Positions 47,011 to 57,526 of a stretch of 64,000 bases of DNA are shown here, one piece after another. Position 1 is the stretch's first letter. The number at the start of each line of letters is the position of its first letter. Both the position numbers and the translations under genes were made by a program. The notes under the pieces are model-generated. The model searched no databases. It had not been told where the DNA came from and saw only the letters and a program-made list of their open reading frames with translations. The stretch comes from Salipiger mangrovisoli. Its GTDB lineage: Bacteria > Pseudomonadota > Alphaproteobacteria > Rhodobacterales > Rhodobacteraceae. The stretch spans positions 62,001 to 126,000 of the forward strand of contig NZ_JADFFK010000019.1 of assembly GCF_015223355.1 (NCBI RefSeq). The letters are read 5' to 3'.

Positions 47011-48057
47011 TTATGCCCCGATCACCAGCGCATCGGCGGGATTGAGCGCCAGCGAGACCGTCTCGCCCACCTTCGGCGGCGCCTGACGGGTGGTGTTGAA
47101 CAGATCCACCGCCAGCTTCTGCCCGCCGAGGTCGATACGCAGCCGGATCACCGAGCCGAGGAAGTCGAGCTCGGTGATCGTGCCGGTCAGCGCCGCCTCA
47201 CCCGGATGCGCGCCGAGGCGCAGCATCTCGGGGCGCAGGCCGAGCGTCGCCTCGCCCGGCGGCACGGCGCGGCCGAGGGTCAGCTCGTTCTCGCCCAGCT
47301 TCACCCGGCCGGTGGCCGGATCCAGCACCTGCGCGTCAAGCGTGTTGAGCGTGCCGACGAAGCCCGCGACGAAGCGCGTGGCGGGGGCATTGTAGATCTC
47401 GAAGGGGCTGCCCACCTGCTCGGCCACGCCCTGGTGCATCACCACGATGCGGTCGGACATCGACAGCGCCTCTTCCTGGTCGTGGGTGACGAAGATCGTG
47501 GTGATGCCAAGCTCGCGCTGGATCGCCCGGATCTCGTTGCGCAGGCTCACCCGCACCTTGGCGTCGAGCGCAGAGAGCGGCTCGTCGAGCAGCAGCACCT
47601 GCGGCTTGGGCGCCAGCGCCCGCGCCAGGGCGACGCGCTGCTGCTGCCCGCCCGAGAGCTGGAACGGGTAGCGGTCGCCCAGCTCCGGCAGGCCGATCAG
47701 CGCAAGCATCTCCTCGACCCGCGCGGCGATTTCGCGCGCGGGCACGCCCTTGACCCGCAGGCCGAAGCCGACGTTCTGCGCGACGGTGAGGTTCGGGAAG
47801 AGCGCGTAGGCCTGGAACACCATGCCGATGTTGCGTTGGTTGGGCTTCAGGCTGGAAACCTCGCGCCCCTCGATGGTGATGTTGCCGGCGCTCGGGCTCT
47901 CGAATCCCGCCACCATGCGCAGCACCGTGGTCTTGCCGCAGCCCGAAGGGCCGAGCAACGAGATGAACTCGCCCTTCTCGACGTCGAGGTTGAAGTCCTT
48001 CACGACGCGGGTCACGCCGAAGCTCTTTTCCAGGTGAGAAATCGTCAGGAAGCTCAT
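47011..48057 (-). CDS. ABC transporter ATPase, PotA-like
   Basis: This 348-aa ATPase has Walker A GPSGCGKTTVL at about residue 36, signature LSGGQQQRV, Walker B LLLDEPLSAL and a C-terminal TOBE-like domain (LGLRPEMLRL). It powers the two permeases encoded upstream. The ATG overlaps the preceding permease stop by ATGA. It is the last gene of the operon. The family includes polyamine, iron and phosphonate importers. Confidence 0.93.
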   Translation of the reverse strand: MSFLTISHLEKSFGVTRVVKDFNLDVEKGEFISLLGPSGCGKTTVLRMVAGFESPSAGNITIEGREVSSLKPNQRNIGMVFQAYALFPNLTVAQNVGFGLRVKGVPAREIAARVEEMLALIGLPELGDRYPFQLSGGQQQRVALARALAPKPQVLLLDEPLSALDAKVRVSLRNEIRAIQRELGITTIFVTHDQEEALSMSDRIVVMHQGVAEQVGSPFEIYNAPATRFVAGFVGTLNTLDAQVLDPATGRVKLGENELTLGRAVPPGEATLGLRPEMLRLGAHPGEAALTGTITELDFLGSVIRLRIDLGGQKLAVDLFNTTRQAPPKVGETVSLALNPADALVIGA

Positions 48058-48836
48058 CGGCCCGCCTTGTCGTGCTTGGTGAATCTGGTGACCAGCTGGA
48101 TCAGCCCCATGCAGGCCCAGGTGATGATGAAGGCGATGGTGGCAAGCGCGAAGGGCTCGTAGGCCTTGTTGGCTCCCATCAACTGCAGGTACGGGCCGAA
48201 GGCCGGGCGGTTGAGCAGCGCTGCCATGGTGAACTCGCCCATGACGATGGCGAAGGTCACGAAGGAGCCCGAGAGCACCGCGACGAGCACGTTGGGCAGG
48301 ATCAGCTTGACGATGATGGTGACCCAGCCCGCGCCGAGGCTCTGCGCCGCCTCGGTCAGCGTGGCGACGTCGATGGTGCGCAGCCCGGTGTCCACCGCGC
48401 GGTACATGTAGGGCAGCGACAGCATGGCGTAGCCGAACATCAGCAGCAGGTTTGTGCCGAAAATCGTGCCGGTCAGCGGCAGCCAGCTCGAGGTGTTGTA
48501 GAGCCGGATGTAGCCGAACACCGTCACGATGGCCGGGATGACCAGCGGCAGCAGGGTTACGAACTCGACCACCGGGCGCAGGCGCGGCAGCTTCAGCCGC
48601 ACCCAGAAGGCGGTGGGCACCACCAGCAGGATGCCGAAGACGATGGTCAGCAGCGCCATCACCACCGAGTAGCTGAAGGTCTGGCGGAACTGCGGATCGG
48701 CCAGCACGGCAGCATAGGCGTCGAAGCTGTATTCCCCCCGCCGCATCGACAGCGAGAATTCGACCATGCCGAGCAGCGGCAGGACAAAGTAGGTGATGCC
48801 CAGCAGCAGGATGGCCCAGGAGGCGGCACGGGTCAT
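48054..48836 (-). CDS. ABC transporter permease (PotC-like)
   Basis: This 260-aa permease has about six membrane segments and the EAA loop in EAAQSLGAGWVTIIVKLILPN. The ATG at 48836 overlaps the stop of the upstream permease. Its position second in order fits a PotC/PhnV-type partner. The substrate is set by the binding protein. Confidence 0.9.
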   Translation of the reverse strand: MTRAASWAILLLGITYFVLPLLGMVEFSLSMRRGEYSFDAYAAVLADPQFRQTFSYSVVMALLTIVFGILLVVPTAFWVRLKLPRLRPVVEFVTLLPLVIPAIVTVFGYIRLYNTSSWLPLTGTIFGTNLLLMFGYAMLSLPYMYRAVDTGLRTIDVATLTEAAQSLGAGWVTIIVKLILPNVLVAVLSGSFVTFAIVMGEFTMAALLNRPAFGPYLQLMGANKAYEPFALATIAFIITWACMGLIQLVTRFTKHDKAGR

Positions 48837-49714
48837 TTCAGCCACCTCTCGGAGCGGATGCGCAGCACGATGTAGACGACGTTGGCCAGCCCGGTGACGA
48901 GGATCATCCCGAAGGCCATCGCATAGCCCAGGTGCGGATTGCCCAGCACGTCACCGCGGATCTGCGCGAAGAGCATGATCGGCACGATGTTGAGCGAGCT
49001 TCCGGTCAGCGCGATGGCCGTCGCCACGGCGCCGAAGGCATTGGCGAAGAGCAGCGCGAAGGTGCCGAGGATGGTCGGGAAAAGGATCGGCAGCGCCACG
49101 ATCCGCCAGTATTGCGCACCGCTTGCGCCAAGGCAGGAGGCCGCCTCGCGCCACTCGCGCTTCAGCCCGTCCAGCGCCGGGGTGATGATCAGGATCATCA
49201 GCGGGATCTGGAAGAAGAGGTAAGTGATCGTCAGCCCCCAGAAGCTGAGGATGTTGAATCCCATCGCGCGCAGATTGATGCCGAACTCGGTGCGCAGGAA
49301 CATGGTCACCAGTCCGAGCGGTCCGAGCGTGGCGAGAAAGGCGAAGGCCAGCGGCACGCCTGCGAAATTCGACGCCACCCCCGAGAAGGTCATCAGCGGC
49401 GAGCGGATGCCGCGCGGCAGCCCGCCCAGGACCATCGCCGCGGCCATCAGGAAGCCGATCAGACAGCCGAAGGCCGAAGAGGCGACGGAGATCTTGATCG
49501 AGATCCAGTAGGACGACAGGATCGAGGCTGTGAACAGCCCCGCGATGTTCTCGAAGGTGAAGGAGCCGTCAGCCCGCTGAAAGGCTCCGATGACGATCTT
49601 CATCGTCGGCAGCACAAGAAACAGCAGGATGAACAGTGCGAAAGGCAGCAGGCCCAGCCATGTCAGGCTCGGGTGCCAGCGGCGCTTTGGCGGTGGGGAT
49701 GTCAGATCGGTCAC
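48833..49714 (-). CDS. ABC transporter permease (PotB-like)
   Basis: This 293-aa permease begins MTDLTSPPPKRRWHPSLTW and has about six segments with EAA loop EAASCLGASGAQYWRIVALP. The start is GTG at 49714, with only a weak ribosome site. It lies 117 bp downstream of the binding-protein gene, separated by hairpins. Confidence 0.88.
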   Translation of the reverse strand: MTDLTSPPPKRRWHPSLTWLGLLPFALFILLFLVLPTMKIVIGAFQRADGSFTFENIAGLFTASILSSYWISIKISVASSAFGCLIGFLMAAAMVLGGLPRGIRSPLMTFSGVASNFAGVPLAFAFLATLGPLGLVTMFLRTEFGINLRAMGFNILSFWGLTITYLFFQIPLMILIITPALDGLKREWREAASCLGASGAQYWRIVALPILFPTILGTFALLFANAFGAVATAIALTGSSLNIVPIMLFAQIRGDVLGNPHLGYAMAFGMILVTGLANVVYIVLRIRSERWLK

Positions 49715-49750
49715 ACGGAGTCCGGATTTGGGCAGAACTGGAAACGCCGA

Positions 49751-49819
49751 TCCCGCCCCGGATCACCCTTGGTGACCGGGACGGGAAAGGGCCCCCTGAG
49801 GGAAAGCACGGGGGGCCCT
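49751..49819 (-). terminator. Two hairpins between binding-protein and permease genes
   Basis: An imperfect stem-loop (49751-49786, arms TCCCGCCCCGG and CCGGGACGGGA with inner GGATCACC/GGTGACC) lies beside a second one (49788-49819, AGGGCCCCC with GGGGGCCCT). Such elements after a binding-protein gene usually cause partial termination or protect the mRNA end, giving excess binding protein. Confidence 0.65.
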
Positions 49820-49831
49820 GACGGCAAAGGC

Positions 49832-50935
49832 TTACTGGACGTTGGCGCCCACGACGGCATCCCAGCCGCCGACAACCGCTTCCTTGTTCCCGGCCTGCTC
49901 CTCGAGCGTCGGGAAGTAGGCGGCCTCGTAGCTTTCCGCCGGCGGCAGCGCTTCCAGCAGCTCGGCCGGGATCTTGTCGGCCGCGGCCATGGCGTTGAAG
50001 CGCGCCGGGTGGCAGTAGCCCTTGAGCCACAGGCTCTGGCCCTCGTCGGAATAGAGATACTCCATCCACAGCTTCGCCGCGTTCGGGTGCGGCGCATGGG
50101 CCGAGATGCCCTGCACGTAGACACCGGCAAGCACGCCCGACTTCGGCACCACCACGTCGACCGGCGGGTTGCCATTCAGCGTGTCGCGGGCGGCCAGCGC
50201 GTTGTAGTCCCACATGATGGTGATCGGGGTCGCGCCCTGCGCCAGGGTGCCGGCCTTGCCGATGACGGGGACGAAGTTGCCGGCCTCGTTCATCTTCTTG
50301 AAGTAGTCGAGGCCCTTCTCGCCGGCATCCTTGCCGGCTGCGCCGCCCTCGGCCATGCCCGCGGCGAGCACTGCGAGGATCGCCTGGTTCGAGGCGCGCG
50401 GGTCACCCGCCAGCGCCACCGAGCCAGCGTATTCCGGCTTCAGCAGGTCCGACCAGTCCTCGGGGGTGGTGTCGATCAGGTCCTTGTTCACCATGAAGGA
50501 CATCACGCCGTAGTAGTCGCCGTACCAGTAGCCTTCCTCGTCCTTGACCGCGTCGGGGATCTCGTCCCAGGTCGAAACCTTGTAGGGCTGCAGCAGGCCT
50601 TCTTCCTTGGCCTGCGGGCCGAAGGAGAGACCCACGTCCAGAACGTCGGGCGCCTGCGGGCCGGTGTTGCCCTTGTTGGCGCGCACCGCTTCCAGCTCGT
50701 CCGCCGAGCCTGCGTCGGGGTTCAGCTCGTTGACCTCGATCTCGGGGTATTTCGCCTTGAAGCCGGCGATCACGTCACCGTAGCCGCACCAGCTGTGCGG
50801 CAGGGCGATGGTGGTCAGCATGCCCTCTTCTTTCGCCGCGGCCTCCAGCGCCGCCAGATCCTGCGCCTGCACCATCGAGGTGGTGGCCATCAACGCAGCA
50901 ACACCGGCAAGCCAAATCTTTGTATTCGTTTTCAC
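49832..50935 (-). CDS. ABC transporter substrate-binding protein
   Basis: This 367-aa family-1 binding protein has a signal peptide (GTG start; MKTNTKIWLAGVAALMATTS, cut near VQAQ). GGGGAG precedes the GTG at 50935 at good spacing. The fold pattern (VNELNPDAGSADELEAV, GYWYGDYYGVMSFMVNKDL, PITIMWDYNALAA) resembles AfuA/PotD-type binders. It could take up iron, a polyamine or a phosphonate; the sequence does not decide. It is first in a four-gene operon with two permeases and an ATPase. Confidence 0.9.
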   Translation of the reverse strand: MKTNTKIWLAGVAALMATTSMVQAQDLAALEAAAKEEGMLTTIALPHSWCGYGDVIAGFKAKYPEIEVNELNPDAGSADELEAVRANKGNTGPQAPDVLDVGLSFGPQAKEEGLLQPYKVSTWDEIPDAVKDEEGYWYGDYYGVMSFMVNKDLIDTTPEDWSDLLKPEYAGSVALAGDPRASNQAILAVLAAGMAEGGAAGKDAGEKGLDYFKKMNEAGNFVPVIGKAGTLAQGATPITIMWDYNALAARDTLNGNPPVDVVVPKSGVLAGVYVQGISAHAPHPNAAKLWMEYLYSDEGQSLWLKGYCHPARFNAMAAADKIPAELLEALPPAESYEAAYFPTLEEQAGNKEAVVGGWDAVVGANVQ

Positions 50936-51383
50936 AATCTTATCTCCCCGTAATCCGGTCCCGGCCTGATCGGCCGTGACGGGCGTGTAGATTTTTATAT
51001 TGACGGTCTTGTGACAGCCAAAATTTAGGCAAAGTCCGCGGCGCGAGCCTTGACCGAAAATTGACGCCGCGCAAGCTTTGCGTCCATCGATCCGCGAACG
51101 ATCTCAGGATCTTGAGCGCAACGCGCGACACTCTCGCCCAATATCGGCGCAAAATCCCGCCCCTGTTCACGCGGAAGTCATGAGATTTTCGCCGGAATCC
51201 GCAAGCTTTCCTGACCGGACAAGGCGCACCGGGTCTTGCCGCGCATGGGTTTACTCTCCTCTAACTGGCGCTTGTCGTTTGGCTTTCGCTCTCTAGTATG
51301 GGCGCATGCATTCCCCGGCCATGCGCGACGCGGGCGGTCGGACCGACGTTTATTCTCTCAGGCATTTCGCAAGGGGCAAATTC
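50936..51383. other. Divergent intergenic region
   Basis: This 448-bp region between the ABC operon and the outer-membrane-type gene holds no convincing gene. It should contain divergent promoters; the best plus-strand candidate is at 51272. The part near 50985-51010 is AT-rich, fitting the ABC-operon promoter. Confidence 0.5.
51272..51299 (+). promoter_or_regulatory. Candidate promoter for the outer-membrane-type gene
   Basis: TTGTCG and TAGTAT are separated by 16 bp. The expected start of transcription is near 51306, which would place an in-frame ATG at 51306 right at the RNA end and favours the GTG at 51384. Confidence 0.45.
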
Positions 51384-52106
51384 GTGACCAGACCTAGTCC
51401 AAGATCTTCGCACACGACATCCCGGACGAGCGGGCCGGGCCTGGCGATCATCCTTGCGTCGGGCCTCGCTGCCGCGCCGCTCGCCGCGCAGGAAGAAAAG
51501 GCCGCCGAAGACCCCACGAAGATCGCCACCAAGGCCGGTATCTCCTACTCCGATGAATTCTCGGTCTCGGGCTCGCTGGCCTTCGGCCCGGTGACCAAGG
51601 TCAACGGGCGCGTCTCGGAAAGCGGGCAATGGTCGCTTGGCGCTTCCTATCTCTTCTCCTTCGGCATCCTGACCTTCTCGGCGGGCAAGAACGAATTCGA
51701 CAATGGGTCAGTGCAGACCCACTATTCGCTTGGCGGCTTCGTGCCGCTGACCGCGATGGGGTTGAAGACCGGCAAGTGGCAGCTCTTCGCGCCCTTCGGT
51801 TACACCTACAGCGAAGGCGAGCTGGCGGTGACAAGCGTCGAGCTGCACGAGACGGTCAACGTCGAGGTCAGCAACAACAGCGGCTATCTGGGCATGTTCG
51901 CGATCCGTCCGATCAACGAGAAGTTCACCTTCCTGACCGGCGGCATCTACACGCGCGGCTCCGACGATTTCAACGGCGTGTCCCTTGGCGGCGGCGTCTC
52001 TTACCACCTGACGCAGAAGGACACGGTGGCGCTCTTCGGCTCCTACGTCGACAACGATTTCGGCGAGGAACAGAAGCTCGGCATCTCCTATCGACACGAG
52101 TTCTGA
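51384..52106 (+). CDS. Outer-membrane beta-barrel-like protein
   Basis: This 240-aa protein has a signal peptide (LAIILASGLAAAPLAAQ) and then alternating polar/aromatic strands such as GQWSLGASYLFSFGILTF and VSLGGGVSYHLTQKDTVALFGSYV, ending in ...GISYRHEF with a terminal Phe, all typical of outer-membrane barrels. AAGGGG precedes the GTG at 51384. Function unknown. Confidence 0.75.
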   Translation: MTRPSPRSSHTTSRTSGPGLAIILASGLAAAPLAAQEEKAAEDPTKIATKAGISYSDEFSVSGSLAFGPVTKVNGRVSESGQWSLGASYLFSFGILTFSAGKNEFDNGSVQTHYSLGGFVPLTAMGLKTGKWQLFAPFGYTYSEGELAVTSVELHETVNVEVSNNSGYLGMFAIRPINEKFTFLTGGIYTRGSDDFNGVSLGGGVSYHLTQKDTVALFGSYVDNDFGEEQKLGISYRHEF

Positions 52107-52180
52107 GCCCGTCCGCCGCTTGTCTCGCGCCCGTCAGTGCATAGGTTGCACGGCAAGCAAGGACACGGAAGGGACACCGC

Positions 52181-52630
52181 ATGGGACTGAACGTCTATCT
52201 CTCGGGAGAGATTCACACCGACTGGCGCGAGCGCATCATCGAAGGCGCGCAAGGCCTCGACGTGACCTTCAGCGCACCGGTGACCGACCACGCCGCCAGC
52301 GACGATTGTGGCGTGGCGATCCTCGGGTCCGAGGACAGCAAGTTCTGGCACGACCACAAGGGCGCCCGGATGAACGCCATCCGCACCCGCAAGGCGATTG
52401 CCGATGCCGACGTCGTGGTCGTGCGTTTCGGCGAGCAGTACAAGCAGTGGAACGCCGCCTTCGATGCAGGCTACGCCGCGGCGCTCGGCAAGTCGCTCAT
52501 CATCCTGCAGCGGCCCGAGCACGACCACGCGCTGAAGGAGGTCGATGCCGCCGCCTTGGCCGTGACCCGCGAGCCCGAGCAGGTGGTGGCCGCGTTGCGC
52601 TACGTTCTCACCGGCGCACTGCCCGAATAA
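52181..52630 (+). CDS. ytoQ: YtoQ family protein
   Basis: This 149-aa protein matches YtoQ: MGLNVYLSGEIHTDWRE start, FSAPVTDHAASDDCG and LGSEDSKFWHDHKGARMNAI. The family resembles nucleoside 2-deoxyribosyltransferases, but its function is undefined. GGAAGGGA precedes the ATG. Stand-alone gene. Confidence 0.93.
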   Translation: MGLNVYLSGEIHTDWRERIIEGAQGLDVTFSAPVTDHAASDDCGVAILGSEDSKFWHDHKGARMNAIRTRKAIADADVVVVRFGEQYKQWNAAFDAGYAAALGKSLIILQRPEHDHALKEVDAAALAVTREPEQVVAALRYVLTGALPE

Positions 52631-52692
52631 TAGGCTGTCACGCCAGACGATTGACGCCACGACGCGGCTCGCATCGCCGTGTGAAACAAGGC

Positions 52693-52713
52693 AAGGGGCA
52701 CGTTCGGCGCCCC
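52693..52713 (+). terminator. Weak terminator after ytoQ
   Basis: AGGGGC and GCCCCT form a six-base-pair stem, followed by GCCTCTTT. It lies about 63 bp past the ytoQ stop. Confidence 0.45.
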
Positions 52714-52714
52714 T

Positions 52715-53984
<1,270 letters not shown>

Positions 53985-54018
53985 TCCCTTTCGGGATCGC
54001 TCCGGCTGCGTCATAGTC

Positions 54019-54054
54019 CGGGGCGGGCGCTGGGTCTTGCCCGCGCCCGCCCCG
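54019..54054 (+). terminator. Perfect 12-bp hairpin between mreB and mreC
   Basis: CGGGGCGGGCGC pairs perfectly with GCGCCCGCCCCG across a 12-base loop, 34 bp after mreB. With no T-run it may cause partial termination or protect mreB mRNA. Confidence 0.6.
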
Positions 54055-54115
54055 AACGCCCCGCGAGTCATGGGGACCACCGGGGCCAGATACGGGGGCC
54101 ACACGCAGAGACCCG

Positions 54116-55075
54116 ATGGCGAAACACGGCACGAACAGCGATGACTATTCGGCCCCGCTGAAGCGCCTGCTTCTGGCGGTGCTGATCCTGTGCCTGACCG
54201 GGCTCTTCATCCTCTGGCGCGTCGACAGCCCGCGCGTCGAGCGCTTTCGCGCGCAGGTGATCGACACGGTGATGCCCGGTTTCGACTGGGCGATGGCCCC
54301 GGTGACCGGCGCGGTGAAGATCCTGCGCGACTTCCAGTCCTATCAGCGCATCCACGAACAGAACCAGGAGTTGCGCCGCGAGCTGCGCCGCATGACCGCC
54401 TGGAAAGAGGCGGCGCTGCAGCTCGAGCAGGAGAATGCCAAGCTGCGCGACCTGAACAACGTCCAGCTTGACCCCCGGCTGACCTACATCACCGGCGTGG
54501 TGCTGGCCGACAGCGGCTCGCCCTTCCGGCAATCGGTGCTGATCAACGTCGGCAGCCGCGACGGCATTGTCGATGGCTGGGCCACGATGGATGGCATCGG
54601 CGTCGTCGGGCGCATCTCCGGGGTGGGCAACAACACCAGCCGGGTGATCTTGCTGACCGATGCCACCAGCCGCATCCCGGCAACGATCCAGCCCTCGGGC
54701 CAGCGTGCCATGGTGGTTGGCGACAACTCGGCGAATCCGCCGATCGATTTCCTGGAAAACCCCGACCTGGTGAAGCCCGGCGACCGCATCGTCACCTCCG
54801 GTGACGGCGAGGTCTTTCCGCCCGGACTGCTGATCGGCCAGGTTGCGCTGGATCCCGGCGGCCGCCTGCGCGTGCGCCTCGCCGCCGACTACGAGCGGCT
54901 GGAGTTCCTGCGGGTGCTGCGCGACCATGGCGCGCGGCGCGTCAGCGCCCCCTCGGGGCTGATCCTGCCCGAGGTGCCGCCCGAGGCGCCGCAGCCCGAG
55001 GCCGAGACCGATCCCACGGTGCCGCCATTGAGCGGCGCGGCCGGGGGCAGCGCCGCGGAGGCCGGAAATGGCTGA
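54116..55075 (+). CDS. mreC: Rod-shape-determining protein MreC
   Basis: This 319-aa protein has one N-terminal membrane helix (about 17-36), a coiled coil (about 70-110, rich in Glu/Arg/Leu) and a periplasmic beta domain with LVKPGDRIVTSGDGEVFPPGL. It links MreB to PBP2. The Pro/Glu-rich C-terminus is extended. It overlaps mreD by eight bases. Confidence 0.95.
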   Translation: MAKHGTNSDDYSAPLKRLLLAVLILCLTGLFILWRVDSPRVERFRAQVIDTVMPGFDWAMAPVTGAVKILRDFQSYQRIHEQNQELRRELRRMTAWKEAALQLEQENAKLRDLNNVQLDPRLTYITGVVLADSGSPFRQSVLINVGSRDGIVDGWATMDGIGVVGRISGVGNNTSRVILLTDATSRIPATIQPSGQRAMVVGDNSANPPIDFLENPDLVKPGDRIVTSGDGEVFPPGLLIGQVALDPGGRLRVRLAADYERLEFLRVLRDHGARRVSAPSGLILPEVPPEAPQPEAETDPTVPPLSGAAGGSAAEAGNG

Positions 55076-55610
55076 AAGCAGCCGCCCAGCCAAGGTCTGG
55101 ATGATGCGTGCCACCTTCGTAGCGCTGACCTTCGCGCTGATCTTCTACCACCTGCTGCCGCTCGAACTGATGCCCGCGCCCTATGCCGGACCTGACGTCC
55201 TGACCGCCATGTGCTTCGCCTGGGCGCTGCGCCGGCCCGACTACGTGCCCGCGCTGCTGATCGCCGGGGTGATGCTGCTCGCCGATCTGCTGTTCCAGCG
55301 CCCACCCGGCCTTTGGGCGGTGCTGGTGCTCATGGCCAGCGAGTCGCTGAAGAACCGCGACCGGCCGCGGCGTGAGTCGACCTTCCTCATGGAATGGGTC
55401 ACCGTTGCCGTGGTGCTGGCGGTGATCACCATCCTGTACCGGCTGGTTCTGGGGCTGCTGATCGTGCCGGACGGCACGTCTTTCCTTGCGCTGATGCGAT
55501 ACGCAACCACCGTGATCTGCTATCCTCTGGTGGTCATCCTCTCGCAGGGTCTGTTCGGCGTGCGGCGGATGGCACCGGGCGATTTCGACCATGCCGGGAG
55601 ACCGATGTGA
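55068..55610 (+). CDS. mreD: Rod-shape-determining protein MreD
   Basis: This 180-aa membrane protein has about five segments with PLELMPAPYAGPDVLTAMCFAW, as in alphaproteobacterial MreD. It overlaps mreC at its start and mrdA at its stop, so translation is coupled. Confidence 0.92.
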   Translation: MAESSRPAKVWMMRATFVALTFALIFYHLLPLELMPAPYAGPDVLTAMCFAWALRRPDYVPALLIAGVMLLADLLFQRPPGLWAVLVLMASESLKNRDRPRRESTFLMEWVTVAVVLAVITILYRLVLGLLIVPDGTSFLALMRYATTVICYPLVVILSQGLFGVRRMAPGDFDHAGRPM

Positions 55611-57526
55611 GACGCACCCCAAAGGAAAGCTCCGACAGCTGGCGCCGCATATCGCGCCGCGCCCTGCTACTGGGCGGCGCGCAGCTTGGTTTCGCCGGAA
55701 TGCTGGGTCTGCGGATGCACCACATGCAGGTCGATCAGGCCGACGAATTCCGCCTGCTGGCCGAGGAGAACCGCATCAACATGCGGCTGATCCCGCCGAG
55801 CCGCGGCCGCATCTTCGACCGCAAGGGCAAGGTCATCGCCGAGAACACCCCGACCTACCGCATCACCCTCGTGCGCGAGGATGCCGGCGACGTCGAGGAC
55901 GTGATCTCGAAGCTCTCGGCCCTAGTCGAACTCGACGAGGACGAACTGAACCGGGCGCTCGCCGAAATGCGCCGCTCCGCGCCCTTCCTGCCGATCACCA
56001 TCGCCGACCGGGTGAGCTGGGAGTCGATCAGCCGCGTCGCGGTCAACGCCCCTGCCCTGCCGGGCGTCACCCCCGAGGTGGGCCTGTCGCGCTTCTATCC
56101 GCAGCACGGCAACTTCGCGCATGTGGTGGGCTATGTCGGCCCCGTGTCCGAGCGCGATCTCGAACGCTACGAGGACCCCGAGCCGGTGCTGCGCATCCCG
56201 CGTTTCCAGATCGGCAAGGTCGGGGTCGAGGCCAAATACGAGGAACAACTCCGCGGCAAGGCCGGGGCCAAGCGCGTCGAGGTCAATGCCGTCGGCCGGG
56301 TGATGCGCGAGCTCGACCGGCGCGAGGGCGACAATGGCGCCGACATCCAGCTGACCATCGACGCCGACCTGCAGGACTACGTGCAGGCGCGGCTGGGGCA
56401 CGAATCCGCCTCCTGCGTGATCATGGACGTGGAAAAGGGCGACCTCCTGGCCATCGCCTCGGCGCCCTCCTTCGATCCCAACAAGTTCGTGCGCGGCATC
56501 TCGGTCGCCGACTATGCGATCCTGCGTGAGAATGACCACCGCCCGCTCGCCTCGAAAACCGTGCAGGACGCCTATCCGCCCGGCTCTACCTTCAAGATGG
56601 TCACCGCCCTGGCAGCGCTCGAGGCCGGGATCCTCTCGCCCGATGACACCGTCTGGTGCCCCGGCCACATGGAGGTCGGCTCGCGCCGTTTCCACTGCTG
56701 GAAGCGCACAGGCCACGGCCACCTGACGCTGGAACAGGCGCTCCAGCAGAGCTGCGACGTGTTCTTCTACGACGTCGCGCTGAAGGTCGGCATCGACAAG
56801 ATGGCCGATATGGGCCACCGGCTCGGCCTTGGCGTTCCGCCGGACGTGCCGATGTCGGCGGTGGCCGCGGGCATCATGCCGAGCCGAGAATGGAAGCAGC
56901 GCGAGCGCGGCAAGGGCTGGCTGCTGGGCGACACGGTGAACGCATCGATCGGCCAGGGCTTCGTCCTCGCCTCGCCGCTGCAACAGGCGATCATGACGGC
57001 CCGCATCGCCAGCGGACGCGCGATTCACCCACGGCTGATCAAGACCATCGACGGCGTCGAGACCGAGGTCGTCGGCGGCGAGACGCTCGACATCAATCCC
57101 AACCACCTGCGCTACGTCCGCAAGGGCATGTCCGCGGTGATGAACTCCAACCGCGGCACCGGCTTCCGTTCGCGCGTCGTCGCCGCGGGCTACGAGCTGG
57201 CAGGCAAGTCGGGCACCAGCCAGGTGCGCAACCGCGTCGTTGCCAACGACGAGGTGCCCTGGGAAGAGCGGGACCACGCGCTTTTCGTCGCCTACGGACC
57301 GTTCGAGGCCCCGCGCATCGCGGTGTCGATCGTCGTCGAGCACGGCGGCGGCGGCTCCTCGGCCGCGGCGCCCATCGCCCGTGACGTCGCCTTGCAGGCA
57401 CTCTACGGAGGCACGCCGCCGCTTTCGGCCTATCCCTCGTCCGACCACGAGAAGATCAAGGAACAGCAAGAACGGCTCGACCGCGAACGCCTCGAGCGCG
57501 CCGAGCAGGCACGGGGGCGCGCGTGA
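55607..57526 (+). CDS. mrdA: Penicillin-binding protein 2 (MrdA)
   Basis: This 639-aa transpeptidase crosslinks peptidoglycan during elongation. An N-terminal membrane helix (about 19-36), a PBP dimer domain (RLIPPSRGRIFDRKG) and a transpeptidase domain are present. Catalytic Ser327 and Lys330 are in PGSTFK, with SCD and KSGT motifs downstream. The start is GTG at 55607, overlapping the mreD stop, with GGGAG before it. The stop overlaps rodA. Confidence 0.96.
   Translation: MRRTPKESSDSWRRISRRALLLGGAQLGFAGMLGLRMHHMQVDQADEFRLLAEENRINMRLIPPSRGRIFDRKGKVIAENTPTYRITLVREDAGDVEDVISKLSALVELDEDELNRALAEMRRSAPFLPITIADRVSWESISRVAVNAPALPGVTPEVGLSRFYPQHGNFAHVVGYVGPVSERDLERYEDPEPVLRIPRFQIGKVGVEAKYEEQLRGKAGAKRVEVNAVGRVMRELDRREGDNGADIQLTIDADLQDYVQARLGHESASCVIMDVEKGDLLAIASAPSFDPNKFVRGISVADYAILRENDHRPLASKTVQDAYPPGSTFKMVTALAALEAGILSPDDTVWCPGHMEVGSRRFHCWKRTGHGHLTLEQALQQSCDVFFYDVALKVGIDKMADMGHRLGLGVPPDVPMSAVAAGIMPSREWKQRERGKGWLLGDTVNASIGQGFVLASPLQQAIMTARIASGRAIHPRLIKTIDGVETEVVGGETLDINPNHLRYVRKGMSAVMNSNRGTGFRSRVVAAGYELAGKSGTSQVRNRVVANDEVPWEERDHALFVAYGPFEAPRIAVSIVVEHGGGGSSAAAPIARDVALQALYGGTPPLSAYPSSDHEKIKEQQERLDRERLERAEQARGRA

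Noticed and set aside
51306-51383. ATG at 51306 as the start of the outer-membrane-type gene
   Set aside because: It lies at the expected transcription start, lacks a ribosome site, and would put 26 charged residues before the signal peptide.
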